A stretch of DNA of 35,598 bases from Chara braunii. Taxonomy: Eukaryota; Streptophyta; Charophyceae; Charales; Characeae. The notes below the pieces were generated by a model. It did not search any database and was not told the origin of the DNA. It saw only the letters and a program-made list of their open reading frames with translations. Of this stretch, positions 20,871-31,620 are shown piece by piece (position 1 is the first letter of the stretch; each line of letters starts with the position of its first letter). Location of the stretch: positions 2,131,822 to 2,167,419 of the forward strand of contig BFEA01000192.1 of assembly GCA_003427395.1 (NCBI GenBank), given 5' to 3'. Both the position numbers and the translations under genes were made by a program.

Positions 20871-22080
20871 TCCTCCTAGAATTGAGGAGGGCAATCCGGA
20901 TTGCAGAGATATGACCCTTGGGGCAAGATCTCCACAAAATCTGAATTAAAAAGAGGAAATTGAGAGAAAAAACAAAAAGGAAATGACCGGTTTTCTTTTG
21001 GGCCATGGATATGAGATTCAGACCCATGGAGGAGGGAATATGGCCATTTTTGGGGAGGCCTACTTAAACGGCTAACTCCGGAATGAGTTGGCAGCCCAAA
21101 ATGGAAAGAAACAAAAGAGAGAAAAAAACAAAATTGTGTATTTGGCCCAAACGGAAGACCAGATGCACCAAAAATTTAAAAAATGGACTTAGGGGCTCAA
21201 ATTTGAAGCAAGGACTACTTGGGGGTGACAAGGAATATTGTTGGCCTTGGATCTCAGCCAGATCCAAGGTTAAAATAGCACCGAGGCATGGGGAAATACC
21301 TCGGCCTACCAAAAATGGGGTAGAAACTGAAAAAATCGAGAAAAAGGCCCACTAGGTCTTTTTCTCTCAAAAGAGGCTGACCCCTTGGAAATTAGGATCC
21401 AAGGGTGCAGCATTTTGAAAATGAAAAAGAGGTTGAAGGAGACCAAGAGGCAATCCGAGTTGGTACCAACCACTCGGACTGCATGTACTTGGCCAAAATA
21501 AGGCCCGGGTACCTCCGAAAGGGCCTAGTGATGGAATTTTGCCTTGGGGGTACCTCGGTTCACCTCAAGGCACATGGGGAGGCCCATGGGCTGGCCGGAG
21601 TGCTGGTTTCAGGCTACATAAGTTGAGGATTTAGTCCGCCACACTCACATTTGCATGAGGAGTGCCCGTGCTGCCCAAGTGAGCTCATACGAACACTTTT
21701 CTCACTTGGGGAGAGGAGAGGGGAACCCCTGTCAGTTTGGAAGCTTAGAGGAGATTGTGAGCTAGGGGAAGGAGCTCTAGAGGGTACTGGTAGTGAGGCT
21801 GACCTAGGGAGGTAATCCGACATAACTCCCAGGCTGTGAGGGAGAGGGAGAGGCTAGAGGAAGTCTCATTGGCCCTCCTAGAGGGGAGAACTCCATAGCC
21901 ATAGTGGAAGAAGTTTGCCATATCTTGAGTAAGGTTGAGAGAGGAAGGAAAGAAGGGCTTGAGGAAGGAGAAAGCCATAGCCAAGGTGGCACTTGTGCAA
22001 AGAAGGGAGAAGCTTCATTTAAGGTTGGTGCTTCATATCCAAGACACTAAGGAGGTGAGTGGAAAGGAGGAGATTTTCCT
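20871..22080 (+). other. Noncoding region with palindromes
   Basis: Contains GCAATCCGGATTGC (20891-20904, perfect), a dyad at 21450-21482 whose 17-bp spacer includes the palindrome TTGGTACCAA (21461-21470), and CCCAAGTGAG/CTCACTTGGG (21674-21683 and 21701-21710, perfect 10-bp arms, 17-bp loop). Purine-rich runs around 21710-21990 and 22050-22075 precede the T-tract; one could be a polypurine tract. No gene supported. Confidence 0.5.
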
Positions 22081-22107
22081 CTTTTTTTTTTTTTTTTTTT
22101 TTTTTTN

Positions 22108-22148
<41 letters not shown>

Positions 22149-22380
22149 CTTCTTCTTCTTCTTCTTTTTCCTCTTCCTCCTCCTCTTCTTCTTCTTCTTC
22201 GTCTCCTTCCTCTTCTATTTTCCTTCTTTTCTTCCTTTTTTTCTTTTTCTTTTTCTTTTTCTTTTTCTTCTTCTTCTTCTTCTTTATGTTCCTCCCCTTC
22301 CCCTCCTTCTCCTACTCTCTCAACGATCTTTTATCCATATCTCACTCTCTTCTTCTTCACCCCCCCCTCTCTCTCTCCAT
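22081..22380 (+). repeat. Poly-T / TTC-rich polypyrimidine tract
   Basis: About 68 near-continuous T (one N at 22107), then TTC, CTT and TCC repeats, ending in CCCCCCCTCTCTCTCTCC. Frames translating to Phe, Ser and Leu runs are artefacts. Confidence 0.95.
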
Positions 22381-22440
22381 AGGAACTTTCCTAAGCTAAG
22401 AGTAGATGGTAGGGATTCTGCTCACTAGTAATGATCTCCC

Positions 22441-22950
22441 CATGGGCTCATTCTTCACTCCCATGTGAGTCGCCACTTCCCCACTCGTGATTTCATGCAT
22501 TTGACTGAGTTTCACTCACTCTTTTCTCATTTTCTCTCCACTTCTTCACTTAGGAACAAATCGCAACTCTTGTCTATGCTTAATCTAGTGTTTAGACGAT
22601 GATTGCCTCTTGTTTAGTCCATTTTTTCACCCCCCTGTGAATCGCCACTTCCCCCCTTGTGATTTCATGCATTAGAGTGAGTTTCACTCACTCTTTTCTC
22701 ACTTTCTCTCCACTTCTTCACTTAGGAGCAAATCGCAACTCTTGTTTATGCTTAATCTAGTGTTTAGATGATGAATGTCTCTTGTTTAGTCCATTTCTCC
22801 ACTCCCATGTAAAGCGTCACTTCCCCCCTTGTGATTTCATGCATTTGTGTGAGTTTCACTCACTCTTTTCTCATTTTTCTCTCCACTTCTTCACTTAGGA
22901 GCAAATCGCAACTCTTGCCCATGCTTGTTCTAGTGTTTTGATGGTTCCTT
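22441..22950 (+). repeat. 172-bp tandem repeat (about 3 copies)
   Basis: GTGATTTCATGCAT at 22487, 22659 and 22831 gives a 172-bp period. Units also share CACTTCTTCACTTAGGA and GCTTAATCTAGTGTTT. Confidence 0.95.
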
Positions 22951-22954
22951 TCAC

Positions 22955-23440
22955 CTACGTTGCTCAATTCTCTCATATAATGATGTTCCGTTGCATTCTT
23001 GGTTGTATTCATGAGCTTCAAGCATGTATTTAAGCAAGTCTCACTCACATGCATGACTCAACTCTCACATAATGATGTTCCGTTGCATTCTTGGTTGCAT
23101 TCATGAGCTTCAAGCATGTGTTTGAACAAGTCTCACTCACATGCATGACTCAACTCTCACATGGTGATGTTCTGTTGCATTCTTGGTTATATTCATGAGC
23201 TTCGAGCATGTGTTTGGGCAAGTCTCACTCACATGCATAACTTCACTCTCACATAATGATGTTCCGTTGCATTCTTGGTTGTATTCATGAGCTTCAAGCA
23301 TGTGTTTCAGCAAGTCTCACTCGCATGCATGACTCAACTCTCACATAATGATGTTCCATTGCAGTCTTGATTGCTTTCGTGAGCTTCGGGCATGTGTTTT
23401 GAGCACGTCTCACTCACATGCACGACTCATCTCTCACATG
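22955..23440 (+). repeat. 92-bp tandem repeat (about 5 copies)
   Basis: ATGATGTTCCGTTGCATTC at 22979 and 23071, then 92-93-bp spacing (GCATGACTC at 23051, 23143; related sites 23235, 23327, 23420). It is continuous with, and apparently related to, the 91-bp array that follows. Confidence 0.9.
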
Positions 23441-25370
23441 ACAATGTTCTGATTCTCACTTGGCCGTTCTACTACTCATGCACATCTGTTCTCACTAGTC
23501 ACACCCTCATTTGGTCAAGTTCATGCATTTGGTAGTGTTCCGATTCACACTTGGCTGTTCTACTACTCATGCACATGTGTTCTCACTACTCACACCCTCA
23601 TTTTGTCAAGTTCATGCATTTGGAAGTGTTCCAATTCACACTTGACTGTTCTACAACTCATGCACATGTGTTCTCACTACTCACACCCTCATTTTGTCAA
23701 GTTCATGCATTTTGTAGTCTTATGATTCACACTTGGTTGATCTACCACTTGTGCACATGTGTTCTCACTACTCACTCCCTCATTTTGTAAAGTTCATGCA
23801 TTTGGTAGTGTTCCGATTCACACTTGGTTGTTCTAGTACTCATGCATATGTGTTCTTACCACTCACATCCTCGTTTTGTCAAGTTCGTGCATTTGTTAGT
23901 CGTCCGATTCACACTTGGCTGTTCTACCACTCATGCACATGTGTTCTCACTACTCACACCCTCATTTTGTCAAGTTCATTCATTTGGTAGTGTTCTGATT
24001 CACACTTGGCTGTTCTACTACTCATGCACATGTGTTCCTACCACTCACACCCTCATTTTGTCAAGTTTATGCATTTGGTAGTGTTCAGATTCACACTTGG
24101 CCGTTTTACCAGTCATGCGCATGTTTTTTCACTACTCACACCCTCATTTTGTCAAGTTCATGCATTTGGTAGTGTTCCGATTCACACTTGGTTGTTCTAC
24201 CACGGATGCATATGTGTTCTCACTACTCACTCCCTCATTTTGTCAAGTTCATGCATTTTGGTAGTGTTCCGATTCACACTTGGCTGTTCTACCTCTCATG
24301 CACATGTGATCTCACTACTCACTCCCTCATTTTGTCAAGTTTGTGCATTTGGTAGTGTTCCGATTCACACTTGGTTGTTCTACTACTCATGCACATGTGT
24401 TCTCACCACTCACACCCTCGTTTTGTCAACTTCATGCATTTGGTAGTGCTCTGATTCACACTTGGCTATTCTACCACTCATGCACATGTGTTCTCACTAC
24501 TCACACCCTCATTTTGTCAAGTTCATGCATTTGGTAGTGTTCCGATTCACACTTGGCTATTCTACTACTCATGCACATGTGTTCTCACCACTCACACCCT
24601 CAATTTGTCAAGTTTATACATTTGGTAGTGTTCCGATTCACACTTGATTGTTCTACCACTCATGCACATGTTTTCTCACTACTCACACCCTCATTTTGTC
24701 AAGTTCATGCATTTGGTAGTGTTCCGATTCACACTTGGCTGTTCTACCACTCATGCACATGTGTTCTCACTACTCACACCCCCATTTTGTCAAGNTCATG
24801 CANTTGGTAGTGTTCCTATTCACACTTGGCTGTTCTACTACTCATGCACGTGTGTTCTCGCTACTCACACCCTCACTTTGTCAAGTTCATGCCTTTGGTA
24901 ATGCTCCGGTTCTCATTTGGCTGTTCAACTACCCGTGTGCATGTGTTTTTCCTACTCACACCCTCGTTTTGTCAAGTTCATGCATTTGGTAGTGTTCCAA
25001 TTCGCACTTGGTTGTTCTACTACTCATGTGCATGAATTCTTGCCAGTCCCACCCTCACTTTGTCTAGTTCATGCCTGTGATAATGCCCCGATTCACACTA
25101 GTCTGTTCTACTACTCATGTGCATGTATTCTCGCTAGTACCACCCTCACTCTGTCTAATTCACGCCTTTGGTAATGTTCCGATTCATACTTGGATTTTCT
25201 ACTACTCATGTGCATGCGTTTCCATCGGTTACACTCTCATCTTGTCAAGTTCATGTATTTGGTAGTTGTCTGATTCTCACATAAATGTTCCGCTACTCGT
25301 ATGTGTGTGATCACACTAATCACACTCTCGTTCTGTCAAGTCCATATAAATAGTGATGACCGATTTGCAC
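23440..25370 (+). repeat. 91-bp satellite array, right copy (about 21 monomers)
   Basis: Same monomer as 1-855, strict 91-bp steps over most of its length, with unresolved bases at about 24795-24803. The final five or so monomers (from about 24890) match the final monomers of the left array one for one, including GCATGAATTCTTGC and GCGTTTCCAT variants. Confidence 0.95.
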
Positions 25371-25660
25371 TTGGCTGCTACTGCTGTGGGATGGGTGACC
25401 GGCGCTTGGTTGTTACTACTGTGGGATGGGTGACCGACACTTGGCTGCTATTGTTGTGGGATGGGTGACCGACGCTTGGCTGTTACTGTTGTGGGATGGG
25501 TGACCGACACTTGGCTGCTGCTGCTGTGGGATGGGTGACCGACACTTGGCTGCTACTGCTGCGGGATGGTTGACCGACGCTTGGCTGGTACTATTGTGGG
25601 ATGGGTGATCGGCGCTTGGCTGTTACTGTTGTGGGGTGGGTGACCGACACTTAGCTGCTA
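25371..25660 (+). repeat. 35-bp minisatellite, right copy (8 units)
   Basis: TTGG starts run from 25371 to TTAG at 25651 in 35-bp steps. It has three more units than the left copy. Confidence 0.95.
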
Positions 25661-25965
25661 CTACTGAATGGTGAATTGATTAGGACTAGGAGCTCCTTCT
25701 CTTTCTCCTCCTCCCTTCTCCCTCTACCGATCCTTCTCTTTCTCCCCTGCCCTCTCTCTCTCCTTCTCTCCCTCTTTCTTTCTCCCTCTCCCTGTCTCCC
25801 TCTCTTTCTCTTTTTCTCTCCCACCTTCTTTCTCTCCTTCTCTCTCTTTCTTTCTCCCTATTCTCGCTTTTCGTCCTGCCCTCTCCCCCTTCCACCACTT
25901 GGCATATAACTAACCCTTCCCACTCACTTGTTACGTTGCCAGGGAAACGAACGGTGAAAAAAAAT
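25661..25965 (+). other. CT-rich insert in right terminal repeat with TATA-like site
   Basis: About 300 bp absent from the left copy, where the 35-bp array is followed at once by the unique block. Over 200 bp is nearly pure pyrimidine (25692-25890). GCATATAACTAACC follows at about 25902. It could be part of the promoter region of the LTR, lost from the left copy, or a later insertion. Confidence 0.6.
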
Positions 25966-26818
25966 TGTCCTCACTTGGCGGAGAAAGTGGGCAAGGGGAG
26001 GGCTGGCCTTCCCTTGCGCCGCCAAAAAGGAAGGAAAGAGACATTTGAGGGATTGAGAGGGGCCGGGTCCGGAAAAGGGCTAGAGGAAGTTGGTGCTTGA
26101 AGCAAGGTCAGTTGGCTCAACCATTTCCCCGACTGCATGACTATGAGAAGAGGATGGACTGATTGAGCAAAGGAAGGAGATAAAGAAAAGTCAAAGAAAA
26201 GGAAAGTTAGGCATGCGGGAAGGGCTATGTGTTGACCCCGATGGGGCATTGTATCGGTTCTTGCCTTTGTGTGAGATTGTGCAGGTGAGTAAGCCTTGGG
26301 ATGCCTCGAGCATGATCAGGCCGGGGAAGTCGGGTGACAAAGAAAAGGGGAGAGGGGGCAAAGGGACTAAGGGGCCCTTAGTGTAAAACCGACCCATGAG
26401 AGAGACCTTTGTGCATGAGACTTGGAGTGTGAATGAAAGAAAGTAGTGAGACTTTTGCTGATTGGCATGTGAAGTAGTCTGTGCATGTGTGTGAAGGCCC
26501 CGAAAGGACTAAGGGGCCTGCTCCAATAACGATGGATGGAATGTATGAGACACAAGGAGTGTGTAGAGGCTAGGGGGAAGACGACATTGCCGCACCCCGA
26601 TGACGCCGTAGGATTGATGTGCTAAGGGGAATGGTGCGTGGCGTAAGGATGACGCCTAGCCCGCGCACAAAAGAAGAAGAACTCTCAAAGAACCCCTGGA
26701 CTGCCTGCGTATTGGAAGGAGCATTTGCTTGAGAACACAACCAAAAAAAAAAAAAAAAATCAGCGTTTGCGGAATGACCATCAAGACTGCCACCCGGCGT
26801 GAGGGCTGAGCTACATCC
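25966..26818 (+). repeat. Unique 3' part of right terminal repeat
   Basis: Homologous to 1031-1880 along its length, including the ACTAAGGG palindrome (26366-26382), GGATGGACTGATTGAGCA, and the poly-A run before TCAGCGTTTG. Similarity ends at about 26807-26818, where unrelated LINE-side sequence begins. By eye roughly one difference per 12-15 bases; this is a rough impression, not a computed value. Confidence 0.85.
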
Positions 26819-26949
26819 CCAATGTCAAAGCTCTCTCGCTCGATGGCCCACCCCCATCCATCTCAAAGCACTAGGTGGGGGTGACCCTGGGACGAACGGC
26901 CCGCGCCCTGAGCATGAGCGTGGGCAGGCCGAGCCAGTTGGGACCCGCA

Positions 26950-28710
26950 GTGGGGTCGACCAAGGCTCGAAAGTCTACCGGGGTTTGGCCCTACACTGCC
27001 TCACCAAACAAAATTATAGTCCCCTTCATGACTTCACCCTACCCACCGCATTGATGTTCGCCGACAACCTCATGGTTCTCATCTGTGCAAACAACTCCTC
27101 CTTTTAAGCCCTGGTCAGAGTTTTGGAAGCCTTCTAACTCACATCAGAAATGAAGGTGAACTGGTCTAAAACGGAAAGCTGGTGGCTAGCAGAAGGCACA
27201 CCCCCCCAACCCTCGGAACTGTCCATCCCAATGTCATGGTCCACGAGCGACCAAACACTCCAATATTTGGGCATCATGGTCAACAAAGGCGGCATTTAGT
27301 GAGGGATGGGGGAGACTCTAATCGCCAGGGCAATAACCCGCCTAGCCCCGTGCAAGAAAGCTCGGGCTTCTTTGTTGGGCAGAGCACTAATCATTAACAC
27401 AACAATATTTTCCACCCTTTTGTACATGGTATCCATCTGGTTCCTGCCCCGTGACGATCTAAGGAGCCTAAAGGCCAGGGCCAGATGTTTCCTATGGACT
27501 GACGACCCCAACAGAGCCACCTGCGTAGACAAAGTGGTCTTGCAAATCGTCACCAGGAAACCGCATGATGGAGGCCTGGGCATCATCGACCCAAAACAGG
27601 AAGCGATCACTCTCCAGATGAAATGGATAGTTAAGATCTTAAGCAAACAATTTCTTCCCTGTACTAAACTGGCCTTAGACAACATAACGGACCTGGCACC
27701 AGTAACCTCTCCACCTAACATGAGCAGCCTGTTCTGGATCATGGCCAAAGGCTGGTCAATCAAAACAGGGAGAACAACAAGGAAAACCCAGCAAGTACCG
27801 ACCACAGCCCACTCCACGTCCAACAAGTGTTGAACACCGATTCTGAAGGCCTGGCGCTAATTAATGTCGAGCAAGTGAGGGGCACGGAGCAGCGAAGAGG
27901 AACTCCTAAGGCAGCCCCTCTTCTGCAATCCTTGGATTAAAGACGCCAAGGGCAAGCCTCCGAACTCCCTTGAGAGGCTGTCATTCCATAAGTACCAACG
28001 TAGCATAAATCCACCAAAGCATCCCTCCCCTATGGACATCTCTCCTAAGAGAGAAACACACGTGGAAACCAGGAGATTGTGGCCTACTCATCTCCCAACC
28101 CCCTCCATCAAGAGCCTACCGTTTTGCCTCTATATCAGATCTAGCCAGCTACCAAGCCAACTTCATATCTTACCCCATCGCTAAACACAACCTGTACGAA
28201 GTAGAAGTTCAAAACAAGGCACCTCTGAATGGACGAATAGAAACCTTCCTGCTTAGGAAGGTCATAGTCTCTCACAATAAGCCGTGGACCATGTTCCAGC
28301 CAGAGCTTAGTATTGAGGCGCTCGAATTCGACCCAAAGGAGTGGACATGGGAACAGCACACCACCGGGAAGTCAAGAACAATATCAGAATATAGTGTAAA
28401 GTTTGAGTACGACCTCGGAACGCAGACCACAAATCCAAACCCCAGGCTGTTGGAGAAATGGCGGAACATCCTGCTTTTTGACTCCTCGACGCCCCTCGCC
28501 ATCCCACGGACCAAATATCTCTTCATCAGACTGGTTAGAATCCATTGCATGTAGTGGTAAATAGGACACGCAGCCCTCCCGGTCAACCAATGGTTACACG
28601 AGAGAAGGAAACACTCAAACCCAGACAAATCGTAACTCCGCACACTATGCAATAACAACGTACCCGAAGACATCTGTCACTGCCTTCTTTTCTGTCTGGA
28701 AGTGTCTTGT
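26950..28710 (+). pseudogene. LINE ORF2 C-terminal relic (RT palm to zinc-binding domain)
   Basis: Starts inside the RT palm: ALMFADNLMVL (about 27043) is the F-A-D-D box with the second Asp changed to Asn. Then come SEMKVNW, LQYLGIMV and, in 27306-27833, a thumb/connector region with KARCFLW-type and GGLGIIDP motifs usual in plant LINEs. Near 28540-28700 a decayed RVT zinc-binding domain shows LPVNQWLHER and ICHCLLFC. Stops and frameshifts are frequent, TAA included (27105). The 5' part of the LINE is absent; the sequence abuts the right terminal repeat. Confidence 0.85.
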
Positions 28711-28719
28711 GTAATGAAC

Positions 28720-29766
28720 CCGGTCACAAGAGAAGGAGATATTGTCTTGATACAAGTCTGGACCTAGTGAGCATATACTGTCTCCAAAATTCGATGAATG
28801 TCACTGTTCAACGGATGTTGAAGTCTCAATTTTGATTCAGATCAGCGAAAAGAGGAAGATGATGGGGGAGGAAGAGAGTATTCTTCTTTGTTCACTTCCT
28901 CCTCGTGCCTCTCCTTCTACCGCCACATCAACATTGTCCCTTTCTCTGACGTACTCGCTCTTGCAGTGTGCAGGCTATCACAATGCGGTCGTCCTCCTTC
29001 CACATCAGCATCTGCATGGAGGATGGATGACACACCCCTCCTTGAAGATAGTATCCAAGAACTGCATCGCCAGGTAAGTCCCAGGTAAGCTTCCCCTCTT
29101 TCACCTCACAGCCTTGATCTTCCTCTTTGCTAGTACCGTATACAACACAATAGCTATGGTGGCATCAGCCACCCGAGCCGAGCAGACTCTCCTCCAGCAT
29201 TGGCGCCAACATGTCCAGCAGCCTCACAACGCAACACTCAACCACGAATGAGCGCAAGGTAGAATTGTCTCTAGCAGGGGCTGGGTCAACTTTATATCGT
29301 TGACTCCCGTTGACCAGCCTCTGGCCTTCTCGGGTCGACGGTCCAGATGGAGCAGCAGTCGATGGCCTGGATGCAACGCAGTCCCAGTTCCCTTTGTGGC
29401 CCAGTCAGACTGGAATCTTTTGGACTGCAGACAACCAAAGATGTGCATCTGATCGATGCCCGTGGCTGACCAGCGGGTTGAATTTGACCTCTGGGCCTGG
29501 AATCCCATGTTGGTGTTGACTGTTGACTTCTCGAAGCAATTGTTGCATATAGGGCCTTTGAACGTTGTTTTTGACCCTACCCTAGGTTCATATTGGCCTT
29601 AGGCCTTAGCCCTGGCCTTCCTAGACTTAGGGCACGACTTTTGACCCCTGTTTCGAGCCTTTGACCAACACTTACGACTCCTGGCCTGCATCTATGCAGG
29701 TTCCGAACTTGGGTTATTGCATTCTACCCTGCCCGATTTTCACGTTCCATTGCAGAAAAGGTTCTT
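28720..29766 (+). other. Unassigned region with a possible exon end
   Basis: An open frame from about 28822 ends at CAG/GTAAGT (exon end 29073), with a second donor-like CAG/GTAAGC eleven bases on and acceptor-like TCACCTCACAG at 29111. Its protein (ending DSIQELHRQ) is not recognised. The rest, to 29766, has only short frames rich in Trp and Ser and no domain. It could be the 3' flank or LTR of the minus-strand element next door, but I could not match it to any other part of the window. Confidence 0.3.
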
Positions 29767-30245
29767 TCAGCCATGGTTTTCTTTTAACCCTCGTTCATAG
29801 GCTGCGATAATACCAGGTGCAGTTGGTAAAAGTTCTCGATTACTAAACCATCTGGATTTTGATTGAGGTTGGGTTTTAAACTTTATCTTGTACTGCTTTT
29901 GTGGTCTTCCTCTGCCACCTGTGGAGAAGTACCCATGTTTCAGTATTCTTTCAACTTCATGACCTCCGTCCGTAGATGGTGGGAACATGGATGGCCTGTT
30001 AGGGAAATCTTGGCCTTCGACATAGGGTAGCAGTTTAGAAGCATGAAAGACAGTTTAAGTCTTTAGGTGTGGGGGTACGTCAACTCGATATGAAGTCCAT
30101 CTGTATCGCCTATTACCTTGAGAACTTCCCAGGGTCCATAGTAGATAGGCAACAATTTATGTGATATTCCTTCTTCAAGGGAGAACTCGTTAAATTTTAC
30201 CCAGACCAGATCACCTTCTTTGCGAGTTGGGGGTTGAAAGGGATT
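29767..30245 (-). pseudogene. Ty3/Gypsy integrase C-terminus with chromodomain-like end
   Basis: On the minus strand, GDLVWVKFNEFS (about 30200), YYGPWEVLKVIG, a TAA, then after a frameshift FHASKLLPY and HEVERILKHGYF with RWFSNRELL and APGIIAAYERGL at the end. This is the usual integrase tail (GDLVWV, GP-VL, FHVS-L-P) followed by a chromodomain-like fold, as in chromoviruses. The catalytic core is missing: upstream sequence on this strand is gag, not integrase. Confidence 0.8.
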
Positions 30246-30319
30246 TCTGGCACCTTACCTTTATCCAAACCCTCCAACTCAGTAAGAGCAGATGTTACTC
30301 TTATTGGCTTCTCCCTTTT

Positions 30320-30700
30320 GGGTCCCGGATCAAGGGACACCATGCAATGATGTATCCTACAGTGCCACACTTCAGACACTGCCATCTGTCCATTCTTTTC
30401 TGTCATTCCTTCTGGAACAGACCCATCTTTTCCAAGGGCTGACCAGAAGCAATGCCAGGGTGCTCTGGAAAGGAGCATGGCCTCTTATTCCTAAGACCTC
30501 CATTCCTGTTGGTGCCTCCCTGATTGGCCACCATGGCGGTGACGTCACCCTTTCCTGACTCACAACCACCACTAGTTTCTCCCTCGGTTTCTTTGAGGGG
30601 CCATCTTTGCATGGCTTCGTCGTCGAAAACGACAAGGGTGTGATCTTGTCATTTCTGCCTCCATAGAATTCACTTCGCGTTCCCACTTCCACTCGATTGG
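30320..30700 (-). pseudogene. gag C-terminus with degenerate zinc knuckle
   Basis: Minus-strand CLKCGTVGYIIAWC (30337-30378) fits C-X2-C-X4-H-X4-C except that His has become Tyr (a C-to-T change suffices). The preceding 80 codons are rich in Gly, Lys and Glu, as expected for a nucleocapsid. It lies about 80 bp from the integrase tail, so nearly all of pol is deleted. Confidence 0.7.
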
Positions 30701-30740
30701 CCCCTTACAACATTTGCGTACGTACCTTTGACCTATGCAG

Positions 30741-31620
30741 TCATCTGCTCTCGCTGAAGAGCAAGGTTGTGGAATTGCCTGTAATTATATTTTGCCCGAT
30801 TTGGACTCGGCCACAAGTTGACCCCGTATGGGTTCCGACAGAGCGCGCGAGAAGATGTATAGTACCTGGTTGTCTTGGAGGTTTAGAACGGGTACTTGCA
30901 AGAGAGTCAATTTCTCGAGACAAGGACTCTACACTGGTCCAGCGCTTCTGTCCAGCCGTGGTTAGTTCGTCAAACGCCTTGTCGACACTCGTCTTGTCGA
31001 GGAATCTCTCCTTGATTTTCTGAAGAAACTCCCTTAGGTTCATGGTCTTTGCCCACTCGCCGATATCCTCGAAACCAGCAAGTGTTGGCCTCAGACAAGA
31101 CTCGTTCCTTAACAACTTCTCCAAGGCAAGTAGTGGAGAATGCAACCTAGTTGTCTTCGACGACTGGAGTTGTCGAGCAGTGTTTGTATTTCCGTGATCC
31201 CCAACAAGAGATGCTCTCCTTTCTTTCCGTTCTAAGTGAATGGCAATTTCATCTTTACCTTTTCCTTTCTCTTCGGCTTCTCCCCTTCTTCCGCTTTCTT
31301 CAGGGGTTCCTTTTTGAGAGATTTTGCTTCCTTGGAAGTGCGGCATTTGATGGCGTCACCCATCAGTTTCGCTGGTTTCGTTTCTGTTTTTTTTGCTTTG
31401 TCTTCTTCTTCTTCCTCGGCCACACACTGGTGACATTATCTATGTTTGTTTCAAGGACAGCAAGATACAACATCATGTGTTTAACGAGCGTGGCCAAGTT
31501 AGTTTCCGATCCAATCTGAAATTTCTGTCTAATTTCTTCCACCTTCTTTTCCTGTTGTTCTTTCTGCGAGGATTGAGCCCTCACAGAAGCCCTTCTCGGG
31601 CATGCAAATGTTCTGGGCCG
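30741..31620 (-). pseudogene. gag-like ORF pieces, minus strand
   Basis: Two frames (31584-31363, then 31346-30741) give a Lys-rich, coiled N-terminal part and a helical part with FLQKIKERF and AFDELTTAG, similar in feel to Ty3/Gypsy capsid domains. Assignment rests on order: it precedes the zinc knuckle and integrase tail on the same strand. The GTG at 31582-31584 is the first start-like codon in the upstream frame, but that frame stays open further upstream, so the true start is unclear. Confidence 0.5.

Larger units (their letters stand above)
1..26818 (+). mobile_element. Giant degenerate Ty3/Gypsy-type LTR retroelement (inferred extent, left end outside window)
   Basis: Long direct repeats with matching internal modules (left 1-1880, right about 23440-26818) bracket a plus-strand gag, protease, RT, RNase H and integrase set in canonical Ty3/Gypsy order. 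The repeats share a 91-bp satellite, a 35-bp minisatellite and an ~850-bp unique block. Extra coding blocks sit before gag (3535-6337) and after pol (13943-14865). The left LTR is cut by the window edge, so full length and the TG start are not visible. I could not find a convincing primer-binding site just after 1880, nor a unique polypurine tract before the right repeat. The terminal-repeat reading therefore rests on the matched modules and their placement. An alternative is a segmental duplication flanking an unrelated Ty3/Gypsy relic. Confidence 0.55.

Noticed and set aside
22059-22399. Open frames rich in Phe, Ser and Leu
   Set aside because: Translation of the poly-T/TTC tract; no coding signal.
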